Positions 32,719 through 42,033 of a DNA stretch of 64,000 nucleotides are shown in pieces. The stretch spans positions 2,046,001 to 2,110,000 of the forward strand of contig NZ_CP025781.1 of assembly GCF_004194535.1 (NCBI RefSeq), written 5' to 3'. The first letter of the stretch is position 1, and each line of letters begins with the position of its first letter. This DNA comes from Iodobacter fluviatilis (GTDB taxonomy: Bacteria; Pseudomonadota; Gammaproteobacteria; Burkholderiales; Chitinibacteraceae). Below the pieces are notes generated by a model. It saw only the letters and a program-made list of their open reading frames with translations, ran no database searches and was not told the origin of the DNA. A program made the position numbers and the translations under genes.

Positions 32719-33505
32719 ATGGCATGGCGGGTTTATGGAAAGGCACTGGGCCGTCTGTTTCCCCGTTAATAAACTGTTTTACAAAGGGGTGAGTTGAGGC
32801 GCGAACCTGCTCTGGCGTACCTTCAGCCACAATTTTGCCGTCGGCCAAAAAGTACACATAGTCGACAATCGAAAGCGATTCTTCTACATCGTGGGTCACA
32901 ATCACCGATGCCGTGCCCAGTGCATCGTTTAGATCTCGAATAAGCTTGCCGATTGTGGCGAGTGAGATTGGGTCTAGCCCAGTAAATGGCTCGTCATACA
33001 ACATCACCGCAGGGTCTAGTGCAATAGCGCGGGCCAGAGCCACGCGACGTGCCATTCCGCCGGAGAGTTCGGAGGGCATTTGCTCGCTGACTCCGCGCAG
33101 GCCAACAGCGTTCAGCTTCATTAGCACTAAATCATGGATCATGGCTTCGGGCAGATTGCTACGCTCCCTAAGTGGGAAGGCCACATTGTCGAAGACGGAT
33201 AGATCGGTAAATAAAGCGCCAAATTGAAACAACATGCCGAGCTTTTCGCGCATCTTGTAAAGGCGAGCTTCATTCATGCTGCCAACATCGTCACCAGCAA
33301 CATTGAGCTTGCCAAGATCTGGACGAATTTGCCCGCCGATGAGTTTGAGGAGCGTGGTTTTGCCTGAGCCAGATCCACCCATGATGGCGACCACTTGCCC
33401 ACGCTTAATGCTAAGGGATACGTCGGTGAGTACCGCCCGTTCGCCATAGGCAAAGCTTACATTCTCAAATTGCACCAGAGGCATTTCGCAAGATACTCCA
33501 GCCAT
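32681..33505 (-). CDS. mlaF: Phospholipid ABC transporter ATPase MlaF
   Basis: 274 residues: Walker A GGSGSGKTTL, Q-loop LGMLFQFGALFTDLSVFDNV (the MlaF-type 'FQ.GALF.dl.V..NV'), signature ELSGGMARRVALARAIALDP, Walker B VMLYDEPFTGLDPIS, and His switch VTHDVEE. It powers lipid transport by the MlaFEDB complex. An internal ATG at 33484 (MPLVQFENVSFAYGE) is an equally good start by homology, and neither has a strong ribosome-binding site. It is the first gene of the operon and diverges from the pilus genes. Confidence 0.95.
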   Translation of the reverse strand: MAGVSCEMPLVQFENVSFAYGERAVLTDVSLSIKRGQVVAIMGGSGSGKTTLLKLIGGQIRPDLGKLNVAGDDVGSMNEARLYKMREKLGMLFQFGALFTDLSVFDNVAFPLRERSNLPEAMIHDLVLMKLNAVGLRGVSEQMPSELSGGMARRVALARAIALDPAVMLYDEPFTGLDPISLATIGKLIRDLNDALGTASVIVTHDVEESLSIVDYVYFLADGKIVAEGTPEQVRASTHPFVKQFINGETDGPVPFHKPAMPYVTDLGLEPRLA

Positions 33506-33879
33506 AAAGAGGGCTATTGTAGGTGGCTATGCTTCAATCAGATAGATGAAGTTTGTATGATTGTGTACGGAATTATTGCCATGCAACAAAGGTAGTCAGC
33601 AGGCCGTGCAGCTAATTCACTGTTATGACAAGCGTGTAGCTACACTTTCTTGCATTTGCTTATATTGTTTTTGCTTAAAAACCATGGATAAAAAAACCTA
33701 AATACAACACTTTAATTTAGCTATTTTGCAAATGTTACAAAATCTAGCTCCACACTATTGCAGTGCATTTTGCACTGTATTTAAGTTAATGCGCTCTGCA
33801 TTTAGCTAGTCCGCTGTTTGTTTTACGTAATCCGCGTACTAGTATGAAAGCCAGTATTCATGTTTTGGCAGGATTACTT
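33506..33879. promoter_or_regulatory. Divergent promoter region between mlaF and mshM with inverted repeat
   Basis: 374 bases without a supported gene, serving as promoter region for both the mla and msh operons. CAGTGCA-TTT-TGCACTG at 33761-33777 is a perfect 7-bp inverted repeat about 105 bases before mshM and a possible operator. No clear -35/-10 pair stands out. Confidence 0.4.
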
Positions 33880-35196
33880 ATGTATTTAGAGCACTTTGGC
33901 TTAAATGAACCCCCGTTTAGGATTACACCGCACCCAGAGTTTTTTTATACAGGTGCGGAGCGTGGTGCTACGCTAGATGCACTTATCTATGCGGTGCTGG
34001 CAGGGGAGGGTTTAGTTAAAGTGGTGGGTGAGGTGGGCAGTGGTAAAACGATGCTCTGTCGTGTTTTAGTTGAGCGCTTACCAGCCAATATTGATAGCGT
34101 TTACATTGCTAATCCGGCCATGAAACCAGATGAGCTGATGTTGATGATTGCAGATGATTTAGGCTTGGCCTGCGATGCAACGCATACCAGCGCTAAAGTC
34201 AGAGATTTGCAAGCCGCCTTGCTAGAGCGTTTTGCTGCAGGGCGGCAAGTGGTTATTTTGATAGATGAAGCGCACGCCATGCCGACGGCTAGTTTAGAAG
34301 CCGTAAGGTTGCTGTCTAATCTAGATCATGGCCACCATAAATTATTGCAAATTGTATTATTTGGCCAGCCAGAATTAGATAGCCGCTTAGCGCAACAAGA
34401 TTTACGTCAATTACGTGAGCGCGTAACTCATGCTTTTCAGCTTGCCCCATTAAAAAGCGATGATATTGAAGCCTATATCGAATTTCGTATGCGTACAGCA
34501 GGCTATCGTGGGCCTGAGTTATTTCAATCTCAGGCGCTTAGGAAAATATTTATTGAATCAGAAGGCTTAACTCGGCGAATTAATATTCTGGCAGATAAAT
34601 CATTAATGGCGGCATTTAGCCGTAGTGAGCATTCAGTGAATGCGCGGCATGTAAAAGCTGCAATTAAAGACAGTGCTTTTAAATCGCTTAGAAAGAAACC
34701 GATGATGGCGTGGTTACTCCTCTTGGGCGTGTTAACCGGAGGAGTTGGGGCAAGCTTAATTCAGCCATCAAATATAAAAGTGGCCTCGGCACCAGTTGCT
34801 GCCCCATTGCCTTTGCAATTAGCAAACACGGCCAGCGTTTCAATGCCAAGCCTTCAATTAAGTGAGGGGTTAAAAAATAAATTAAGCCAATCCAGGCAAA
34901 AATTTAATCGTGCCGAAGCAAATCATATTGGCATTATGCTCTTGGTTACGGATCGTGAGCATAATGAAGAGTTGGAAAGATATTTTTTAAAAACCAGCCA
35001 ATTAATACCTAAAGATCAATTGCTTATTTACCCAGCAGAAATACGTGGTAAAAAAGGCTGGGGTTTGGTCTATGGTTTATTTACAGATAAATCTAGTGCT
35101 CAAGTAGCAATGCTGGCTTTGCCGGATCGATTAAAGAAAAACAAACCCATTTTGCGCACCGTGGCAGGAATGCGTGATGAGTTGTGGAATTTATAG
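33880..35196 (+). CDS. mshM: MSHA-type pilus ATPase MshM (ExeA-like AAA)
   Basis: 438 residues from the ATG at 33880 (MYLEHFGLNEPPFRITPHPE, then FFYTGAERGATLDAL), the conserved start of ExeA/MshM proteins, with AGGA six bases ahead. An in-frame ATG at 33844 is less likely. Walker A GEVGSGKTML, Walker B VVILIDEAHAMP, and sensor region LQIVLFGQPELDSRL are present. A membrane helix lies at about 278-296 (PMMAWLLLLGVLTGGVGASL), followed by a periplasmic region with an SPOR-like ending. It probably helps place or assemble the secretin MshL encoded next. Confidence 0.92.
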   Translation: MYLEHFGLNEPPFRITPHPEFFYTGAERGATLDALIYAVLAGEGLVKVVGEVGSGKTMLCRVLVERLPANIDSVYIANPAMKPDELMLMIADDLGLACDATHTSAKVRDLQAALLERFAAGRQVVILIDEAHAMPTASLEAVRLLSNLDHGHHKLLQIVLFGQPELDSRLAQQDLRQLRERVTHAFQLAPLKSDDIEAYIEFRMRTAGYRGPELFQSQALRKIFIESEGLTRRINILADKSLMAAFSRSEHSVNARHVKAAIKDSAFKSLRKKPMMAWLLLLGVLTGGVGASLIQPSNIKVASAPVAAPLPLQLANTASVSMPSLQLSEGLKNKLSQSRQKFNRAEANHIGIMLLVTDREHNEELERYFLKTSQLIPKDQLLIYPAEIRGKKGWGLVYGLFTDKSSAQVAMLALPDRLKKNKPILRTVAGMRDELWNL

Positions 35197-35260
35197 CTTA
35201 ATCTTCGCAGATTAATCATCTGCTTTATTTTATCTGTAGTATAAGCATGAGCACTTATCA

Positions 35261-37111
35261 ATGCGGTGGCAAATTCCTATTCTGCTTTTTGTACTGAGTG
35301 CATGCGCTAATCAAACGGGCTTGCAAGTTGAAAGCGGACGCCATTTAGAATTAAAACCCATAGCCAGTAATATACCCAAGCCAATATCAAGCGCGCCAAT
35401 GTTAGCTAAACCACAAGCGGTAGCAAAGACGGCTACTTATAGCGTGGTGGTGCACAATGTGCCGGTGGCAGAAATATTATTTGCCTTAGGGCGTGATGCA
35501 AAAATTAATGTGGATGTGCATTCTGGAGTCAACGGCAATGTAACCTTGAATGCTATTAATCAAACCCTGCCGCAAATTTTAGAGCGAATGAGCCGGCAAG
35601 TTGATTTGCGCTGGGAGTTGGAAAATGGCGTTTTAATTATTACCCCAGATATTCCTTATTTTAAAATTTATAAGATGAACTATTTTAATTTATCTAGGAA
35701 TGTAAAATCTAATGTTACCTTAGCTAATTCGGTAAGTAGTGGGAGCAGCGGTTCTGGTTCTGGTAATAGTTCAAGTACGCAAATTGATATGGTGGCAGAG
35801 CATCAATTGTGGAAGCAAATAGAGGCAAATTTAAAAGAAATTTTAAATGTAGTAAAAAACGATGCACAAACAAGTGGAGCACAGCTGGGAAGTATTGTGC
35901 AGGATAAAAGCGCCATCGCCGTAAAAACAAACAGTTCTACTGATAAAAAAGAAGTGGTTCAAACGGCGGCAGAGGCAGCAAAAGCAGCTAAAGACGTTGC
36001 GCAAGCAAATAAAATAAATGCAGAAACTGAGAAATTAAAAGCGGGTGAATCACAGCCGATTAATAAAACTATATCCCCTTCAGCGATTAATAATAGCCGC
36101 CTTGTGATTATGAACCCAGAAACAGGAATTATCACCATAAAAGCCAGCCAAGCTGAGCATGTAAAAGTAGCTGAGTATTTAAGTGCGATTCAAGGTGGCG
36201 CATTACGGCAGGTATTGATTGAGGCAACAATTGTAGAAGTATTGCTTTCTGACCAATATCAAGCAGGTGTGGATTGGAGCCGTATTGGTACTACAGAAAA
36301 TCAATTAAATTTCACTCAATCTAATGTAGCCAGTAATATGGCTGCGCCGCCATTTAGTCTTTTGAGTTACGCTAAAACAGGCGGTGTATTTAATGGGACA
36401 TTTAATTTTACTATAAAGATGTTAGAGCAATTTGGCCGTACTCGCGTGTTATCTAGTCCTAAAATAATGGCGCTTAATAATCAAACAGCGGTCATGAAAG
36501 TCGTAGAAGAGCAGGTGTATTTTACGGTTAAAGTCACTCCCCCTGTGATTACTGATGGGAAACCAACCACTCAAGCCACTTATGATAGTGAATTGCATAC
36601 CGTGCCGATTGGTTTGGTGATGCAGGTTACACCGCAAATATCTGAAGATGGCCAAATTGCCTTAAATGTGAGGCCGACTATTACTAATATTAATTCCTTT
36701 GTTGAAGACCCTGCGGTCGCTATTTTGGCGGCTAACAGCTCATCGCCGATTAAAAGCTTAGTGCCTATTTTGCAAGTCAGAGAATTTGATTCCACATTAA
36801 AAGTGGCCAGTGGGCAGGTGGCTATTTTAGGGGGGTTAATTCAAGACTCTTTAAATAATGATAGGCAGGGAGTGCCTGGAATTTCACGCTTGCCCTATGT
36901 GGGTGATTTATTTAGCTATCGGAACGATAAAGTTAAAAAAATTGAATTGGTGATATTTCTGCGGCCAGTTTTAATTAAAGATGCAAGCACGCAGGGTGAT
37001 TTAAAAGATTATCAGCAGTTTTTGCCTAATGATCAATTTTTTAAAGGCAGTATGGATCATGATTTATCGGCATTTCAATCGGGTAATACGCCACTAGAGT
37101 CATCGCCATGA
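35261..37111 (+). CDS. mshL: MSHA-type pilus secretin MshL
   Basis: 616-residue outer-membrane lipoprotein secretin: lipobox LSAC (Cys15), an N-terminal STN-like domain (VPVAEILFALGRDAKINVDV, TLPQILERMSRQVDLRWELE), a Gly/Ser-rich linker (SVSSGSSGSGSGNSSS) and a coiled Ala/Lys region (AAEAAKAAKDVAQANKI) longer than in typical MshL. The secretin core follows: LIEATIVEVLLSDQYQAGVD, RTRVLSSPKIMALNNQTAVM and GQVAILGGLIQDSLNNDRQG. Its stop overlaps the mshN start by four bases. Confidence 0.94.
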   Translation: MRWQIPILLFVLSACANQTGLQVESGRHLELKPIASNIPKPISSAPMLAKPQAVAKTATYSVVVHNVPVAEILFALGRDAKINVDVHSGVNGNVTLNAINQTLPQILERMSRQVDLRWELENGVLIITPDIPYFKIYKMNYFNLSRNVKSNVTLANSVSSGSSGSGSGNSSSTQIDMVAEHQLWKQIEANLKEILNVVKNDAQTSGAQLGSIVQDKSAIAVKTNSSTDKKEVVQTAAEAAKAAKDVAQANKINAETEKLKAGESQPINKTISPSAINNSRLVIMNPETGIITIKASQAEHVKVAEYLSAIQGGALRQVLIEATIVEVLLSDQYQAGVDWSRIGTTENQLNFTQSNVASNMAAPPFSLLSYAKTGGVFNGTFNFTIKMLEQFGRTRVLSSPKIMALNNQTAVMKVVEEQVYFTVKVTPPVITDGKPTTQATYDSELHTVPIGLVMQVTPQISEDGQIALNVRPTITNINSFVEDPAVAILAANSSSPIKSLVPILQVREFDSTLKVASGQVAILGGLIQDSLNNDRQGVPGISRLPYVGDLFSYRNDKVKKIELVIFLRPVLIKDASTQGDLKDYQQFLPNDQFFKGSMDHDLSAFQSGNTPLESSP

Positions 37112-38528
37112 GCTTATTGCTGCAGGCGCTTAAAAAAGCGGAAGAAGCAAAACGATTGCGCGAAGCCGCTGCTCTGGAAGGTGAGCCGCAGGCTGAAGAG
37201 AGCGTAGCGGCTAGCCAGTTAGTGGCCACGCCGCTTAGCTTAAGTGAGTTAGCTTTGGAGCTGGAGGCCCCGACGGCGCCGCCGCATGACCTGAACCCAC
37301 CGGTTAGTGAGGCACCAGTGCCACCGCCAATAGAGGCGAGCCCGTCCGTTGAAGAGTGGCAGTTTGTGCCTCTGCCCTTGCTTGAAGCGGCAGTGCTTGA
37401 GGCCGAACCAAGCTCTGTTATTCCCTTGCCTGAGCCATTAATGGCGACAGAGCCAGCAGGTTCGACTGCGGATATCCCTCCGCCAGTTGAGGATGATTTA
37501 ACTTGGCTACAACCAGTTCCTGTGGCCCTCTCTCCTGTTCGTATCGCCTCAGTTACACCCGCGCCACAAGCAGAGCCAACCCTAACGCCTACTCCACCTG
37601 CTCCTGTGGCAAAGCCCTTAATTAAAGCGGCTTCACGCTCCAAAACACTGCCTTGGTTGGTGCTGGCAGGGGTGTTGATTGCGGGGGGGATGGGGGGTAT
37701 TTTTGGTGGCAATATCAATCCTTAATGGTTGAGCACACACCTGCTGTTGCTGCGGTAGAGGCCGCAGCGCCGCCAGCTGCGTCAGCGTCTATTGCTATCT
37801 TGCCACCACCATCGCCTGCGGCTATAGAGCTGAATGAGCCTGCTGGGCAGGTAGAAGCGGCTGCACAACAAATCGCGCCTACAGCGATGCCACGGCAATT
37901 TAAGAGCGATGTGGCTAGCGTAAAAGAGCGCTCTGGCGGGCCTGATGGGGCGGGTGTGCGCTTTGATACGCAAAATAATGAGGCGGCAGTGCCACTGCCG
38001 CTGGTGATTGCTTACCGTGCCTTTCAAGAAGGGGACTATCGCCGCGCAGAGGAGGCATATCGGCAGATGCTGCAGCTTGATGTGCGCAACCGAGATGCTT
38101 TATTAGGCATGGCAGCGTTGGCGACGAAGCGGGGTGCGGGCAGTGAGGCGGCGCAGTTTTATCGGCAAATTTTGGCGCTTAATCCACGGGATGAGGCGGC
38201 TCAAGCGGGCTTGTATGCACTAACGCCAAGCAGCGAAGGTTCAGAGGCTGGTTTACGCCAATTAGCTAGCCAGCAGGCAGGGGCGGCGTTTGCTCTGGCT
38301 AATCTCTACGCAGGGCAAGGCCGCTGGAGCGAGGCGCAGAGTGCGTATTTTCAAGCTTTATCTCTGGATAGCAATAATGCCGACTACGCCTTTAATTTGG
38401 CAATTAGTCTAGAGCATTTGCAAGAGACTAAAACCGCAGCACGGTATTACCGCCAAGCCTTGGCAGGGCGTGGCTCTTTTGATCGGGCTGTTGCCGAAGC
38501 AAGACTAAAGGAGCTGGAGTTGCCATGA
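37108..38528 (+). pseudogene. mshN: MshN-like TPR protein, split by a one-base shift in a poly-G tract
   Basis: Frame 1 (37108-37725) gives MSLLLQALKKAEEAKRLREA, a Pro/Ala-rich acidic segment and a membrane helix LPWLVLAGVLIAGGMGG, then fails after IFGGNINP. The other frame takes over at GG-YFWWQYQSLMVEHTP and runs to 38528 with a periplasmic TPR domain (YRAFQEGDYRRAEEAYRQML, FALANLYAGQGRWSEAQSAY). Joining them gives an uninterrupted MshN of about 473 residues. The shift falls in GCGGGGGGGATGGGGGGTAT (runs of seven and six G, 37683-37697), where removing one G restores the frame. This may be slippage-based phase variation, a true mutation, or a base-calling error. The gene overlaps mshL and mshE by four bases each. 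Confidence 0.85.
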
Positions 38529-40231
38529 ACGTGCCGGTCAGAAAACTGCCGCTGGGCGAGCTGCTGGTTTCTAAAGGCCTGCTTTCAGAAGACCAACTGC
38601 GGATTACCCTGTTTGAGCAGCGCCGCAGTGGCGTGCCCTTGGGCAAGTTGATGGTGTCGTTGGGCTTTATCTCAGAAGGCATTTTGCGGGATGCGCTTTC
38701 AGAAAACCTAGGCCAAGTTAGCGTTGATTTATCCAAAATTCTGGCGGATACACAGGCAATTAAGCTGATCCCCAAGGATGTGGCCAAGCGCCATATGCTG
38801 CTTCCAGTATCGTTAGATGTAGAGCGTAATAAGCTCACGCTGGCGATGTCTAATCCAAATAATCTGGTTGCGCTAGATCAAGTGCGCATGCTGCTTAAAG
38901 ACAAGTACGAGCTAGAAACGCTGCTTGCAGCAGAATCTGATTTAAACCATGCCATCGATCAATACTATGGTTTTGAGCTGTCTATTGACGGCATTTTGAA
39001 TGAAATTGAAACCGGCGTGATTGATTACGCTAGCTTGCAAAATGCCGAGGCGGAGTACAACCAGCCAGTAGTGCGGCTGATCGATGCTTTGCTGGCCGAT
39101 GCCTGCACGCGCGGCGCATCGGATATCCACTTTGAGCCTGAATCCTCTTTTGTGCGGATTCGCTACCGCATTGACGGTGTGCTGCGGCAAATTCGCGCCC
39201 TGCACAAAACCTATTGGCCAGCGATGGTGGTGCGGCTAAAAGTAATGAGCAATATGAATATCGCCGAAACCCGCTCGCCACAAGATGGCCGAATCTCGCT
39301 GACCCTTGCTGGCCGCCCGCTGGATTTTCGGGTGGCGGCTCAGCCCACGACTTGGGGCGAGAACGTGGTTTTGCGGATTTTGGATCGTCAAAAAGGCTTG
39401 GTAAAGCTAGATAAACTGGGGCTTAGCAAAGAAAACCTCTATCTATTACAGCTGATGATCGCTCGCCCTGAGGGTATTATTTTGGTGACCGGCCCAACAG
39501 GCTCAGGCAAAACCACCACGCTTTATTCGATCTTAAGCAGCGTCAATACCGAAGCCGTCAACATTATGACGCTGGAAGACCCTGTGGAATATCCGATTCC
39601 TATGCTGCGGCAAACTTCGGTCAATGAAGCGGCGAAAATGGATTTTGTGAACGGTATACGCTCTATGATGCGGCAAGACCCAGACATCATCTTGCTGGGC
39701 GAAATCCGTGACCGAGATACCGCCGATATGGCATTTCGCGCGGCCATGACTGGCCACCAAGTTTACTCAACCCTACACACCAACTCCGCCATCGGCTCAA
39801 TTCCGCGCTTATTGGATATTGGCGTACTGCCTGATGTATTGGCGGGCAATATTATCGGCATTATCGCCCAGCGCTTAGCCCGAAAATTATGCCCGCTTTG
39901 CCGTGATCCTTATCAGCCAGATGACTTTGAACGTCGCTTACTTGGCGTACCTGAAGAGGTGGGAGAGCTCACAATTTATCGCCCAGCAGGCTGCCCAAAG
40001 TGCGACCACCAAGGCTATAAGGGCCGGATTACGGTGATGGAAGTATTAAAAATGAGCGTCGAGCTGGATGAGCTGATCGCCAGACGCGCCACTCGGCTAG
40101 AGATGAAAAAAGCCGCTGAAGTACAAGGCTTTAAAACCATGGCCGATGATGCCTGCCGCCACGTTATCGACGGCATGACCTCGCTGGCAGAAATTTCCCG
40201 AGTGATCGATCTGACCGACCGAGTGGGCTAA
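38525..40231 (+). CDS. mshE: MSHA-type pilus assembly ATPase MshE (GspE/PilB family)
   Basis: 568 residues: N-terminal MshEN domains (KLPLGELLVSKGLLSEDQLR, GVPLGKLMVSLGFISEGIL), which in MshE bind cyclic di-GMP, with the RLGELLV-like and LGK repeats visible. The ATPase core has GASDIHFEPESSFVRIRYRI, Walker A TGPTGSGKTTTLYS, Asp box TLEDPVEYP, Walker B ILLGEIRDRDTAD and His box QVYSTLHTNSA. A tetracysteine zinc site follows (CPLCRDPY and GCPKCDHQGYKG). It powers pilus extension from the cytoplasm. It is coupled to mshN by an ATGA overlap. Confidence 0.95.
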   Translation: MNVPVRKLPLGELLVSKGLLSEDQLRITLFEQRRSGVPLGKLMVSLGFISEGILRDALSENLGQVSVDLSKILADTQAIKLIPKDVAKRHMLLPVSLDVERNKLTLAMSNPNNLVALDQVRMLLKDKYELETLLAAESDLNHAIDQYYGFELSIDGILNEIETGVIDYASLQNAEAEYNQPVVRLIDALLADACTRGASDIHFEPESSFVRIRYRIDGVLRQIRALHKTYWPAMVVRLKVMSNMNIAETRSPQDGRISLTLAGRPLDFRVAAQPTTWGENVVLRILDRQKGLVKLDKLGLSKENLYLLQLMIARPEGIILVTGPTGSGKTTTLYSILSSVNTEAVNIMTLEDPVEYPIPMLRQTSVNEAAKMDFVNGIRSMMRQDPDIILLGEIRDRDTADMAFRAAMTGHQVYSTLHTNSAIGSIPRLLDIGVLPDVLAGNIIGIIAQRLARKLCPLCRDPYQPDDFERRLLGVPEEVGELTIYRPAGCPKCDHQGYKGRITVMEVLKMSVELDELIARRATRLEMKKAAEVQGFKTMADDACRHVIDGMTSLAEISRVIDLTDRVG

Positions 40232-40251
40232 GTTAAATAAGGAGGATAGCA

Positions 40252-40749
40252 ATGTATGTACGTGAACATATCTCACGAGTGATTGATGGCAAAACGTATA
40301 ACACCCGCACCGCTTTAAATTGCCATATGCACACCGAGTCAAAAGATGATCAGGGTGTGCCTTATATCATTGATCTTTATCGCACCAAGAAAGATCAATA
40401 TTTTTTGGTTGAGCACAACATTCCTCATCCCTATATGGAAAAGGAAAAAGCTGCTGTGGTAGATGTGTTAACACCCATCTCTCTAGAACAGGCCGAGGAG
40501 TGGGTCGAAAAATACTGCCCTTGGCGTAAGGAAAAAATATTTGCAATTAATAGCGAAGCAAACCTCACTACCTTAACGCTGCGAATCGACAAAATGACCA
40601 AGGCGCAATTGGTGGCACAAGCCACTAAACATAATTTAACGCTCAATGCCTACTGCTTGCTGAAGCTTGAAAAAATACTTTATGAAAAAGACGCTCCACG
40701 CGGTGGTGCAGGTGTTTTTCTTGAGCGTGGTTTGAATTTGCGTGATTAG
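40252..40749 (+). CDS. Unknown protein with possible C-terminal ribbon-helix-helix segment
   Basis: 165 residues, preceded by a strong ribosome-binding site (AAGGAGG). The N-terminal half (REHISRVIDGKTYNTRTALN, CHMHTESKDDQGVPYIIDLY, RTKKDQYFLVEHN) is not recognised. Residues about 107-140 read TLTLRIDKMTKAQLVAQATK then HNLTLNAYCLLKLEKIL, a strand plus two helices with the 'LN.Y....L' ending typical of CopG/Arc/HicB ribbon-helix-helix proteins. No membrane segment or signal. It sits between mshE and mshG in the pilus operon, where I know no standard msh gene of this kind; it may be a local regulator or a cargo gene. Confidence 0.6.
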   Translation: MYVREHISRVIDGKTYNTRTALNCHMHTESKDDQGVPYIIDLYRTKKDQYFLVEHNIPHPYMEKEKAAVVDVLTPISLEQAEEWVEKYCPWRKEKIFAINSEANLTTLTLRIDKMTKAQLVAQATKHNLTLNAYCLLKLEKILYEKDAPRGGAGVFLERGLNLRD

Positions 40750-40836
40750 CCCTACAACCATTCTATGGGCGCTTGCCGCATTCTCTTTGTAGGTGCTGCA
40801 CGGCATGTGGGGATTACAAGCAAATAAGGGAAGCAG

Positions 40837-42033
40837 ATGCAGTTTATCTATCGTGCTGTAGATAGCGCTGGCTTAATAAAAAAGGGTAAGTCAGAAGCTA
40901 ATAACCTAGCAGATTTAGAGCTGCGTCTAGAGCGCTTGGGCCTCAGCCTGATTCACGCTAATGAGGCTTCTATAGGTGGTGTTTTGGGGGGTAAAAAAGT
41001 AGATAGGCGGGAGCTGATTACTTTTACTTTTCATATGGAGCAGCTAATACGGGCAGGGGTGTCTATTTTGGAGGGGCTATCTGATTTGCGCGATAGCTTA
41101 GAAGAGCCGCACTTTCGTGCCGTGATTGCCAATTTAATTGAAGATATTGAAGGGGGCAGCCAGTTTTCACAGGCTTTGGCGGCACACCCACAAGTTTTTG
41201 ATGCTATTTATGTAAATTTAATTAAGGCAGGAGAAGCCAGCGGTAAATTACCTGAAGTATTACTTAATTTAACCGATTCATTAAAATGGCAAGACGAACT
41301 GATCTCTCAAACTAAAAAAATCATTATGTACCCCGCTTTTGTGGGGGTGTTGGTGTTGGGAGTAATTACCTTCTTAATGATTTATTTAGTGCCTCAACTC
41401 GTTTCCTTTGTGGCGGCAATGTCGCAAACCTTGCCTTTAAATACAAGAATATTGATTGCTATTTCAAATGTATTTATTAATTATTGGTGGGCAATATTTA
41501 GCACCCCTGTTATTTTGTTTTTTTCAATTCGTTTTCGCCTGCGCCATGATGAAAAGTTCAGACATCAATTTGATGGCTGGAAATTAGCGATCAAACCCTT
41601 TGGCCCTATTTTGCATAAAATTATTTTGGCACGTTTTGCCAATTTTTTTGCGCTGATGTATGCGGCAGGGATTCCTATTTTGGATTGCATTAAGATTTCA
41701 GAAGGGATTGTTAGCAATAGCGTTGTGGCTGAATCTTTACAGCGTATTCAGGCGCAAATTCGAGAGGGGCAGGGGGTTACGGCGAGTTTTAGCCAGGAAA
41801 AAATGTTCCCTCCCTTGGTATTACGCATGTTAAAAGTGGGCGAGGGTACAGGGCAGTTGGATCATGCTTTGATGAATATCTCCTATTTTTATAACCGTGA
41901 TGTCAAAGAATCTATTGAGCGCGTACAGGCCCTCGTAGAGCCCTCGCTTACCGTGGTATTGGGGCTGATTTTGGCGTGGATTATGTCCTCAGTGCTGGGG
42001 CCGATATTCGATACGATTAGCAAAATACGATGA
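40837..42033 (+). CDS. mshG: MSHA-type pilus inner-membrane platform protein MshG (GspF/PilC family)
   Basis: 398 residues with two T2SSF domains: MEQLIRAGVSILEGLSDLRD, IEGGSQFSQALAAHPQVFDA and IKAGEASGKLPEVLLNL in the first, then FANFFALMYAAGIPILDCIK, FPPLVLRMLKVGEGTGQLDH and MNISYFYNRDVKESI in the second. Three membrane helices, including YPAFVGVLVLGVITFLMIYL and VEPSLTVVLGLILAWIMSSV. It connects MshE with the growing pilus. GGGAAGCAG precedes the ATG. It overlaps the next gene by four bases. Confidence 0.95.
   Translation: MQFIYRAVDSAGLIKKGKSEANNLADLELRLERLGLSLIHANEASIGGVLGGKKVDRRELITFTFHMEQLIRAGVSILEGLSDLRDSLEEPHFRAVIANLIEDIEGGSQFSQALAAHPQVFDAIYVNLIKAGEASGKLPEVLLNLTDSLKWQDELISQTKKIIMYPAFVGVLVLGVITFLMIYLVPQLVSFVAAMSQTLPLNTRILIAISNVFINYWWAIFSTPVILFFSIRFRLRHDEKFRHQFDGWKLAIKPFGPILHKIILARFANFFALMYAAGIPILDCIKISEGIVSNSVVAESLQRIQAQIREGQGVTASFSQEKMFPPLVLRMLKVGEGTGQLDHALMNISYFYNRDVKESIERVQALVEPSLTVVLGLILAWIMSSVLGPIFDTISKIR

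Noticed and set aside
37041-37718. 225-codon minus-strand ORF antisense to mshN
   Set aside because: Low-complexity Gly/Ser/Thr translation produced by the Pro/Ala-rich mshN linker; no start context.
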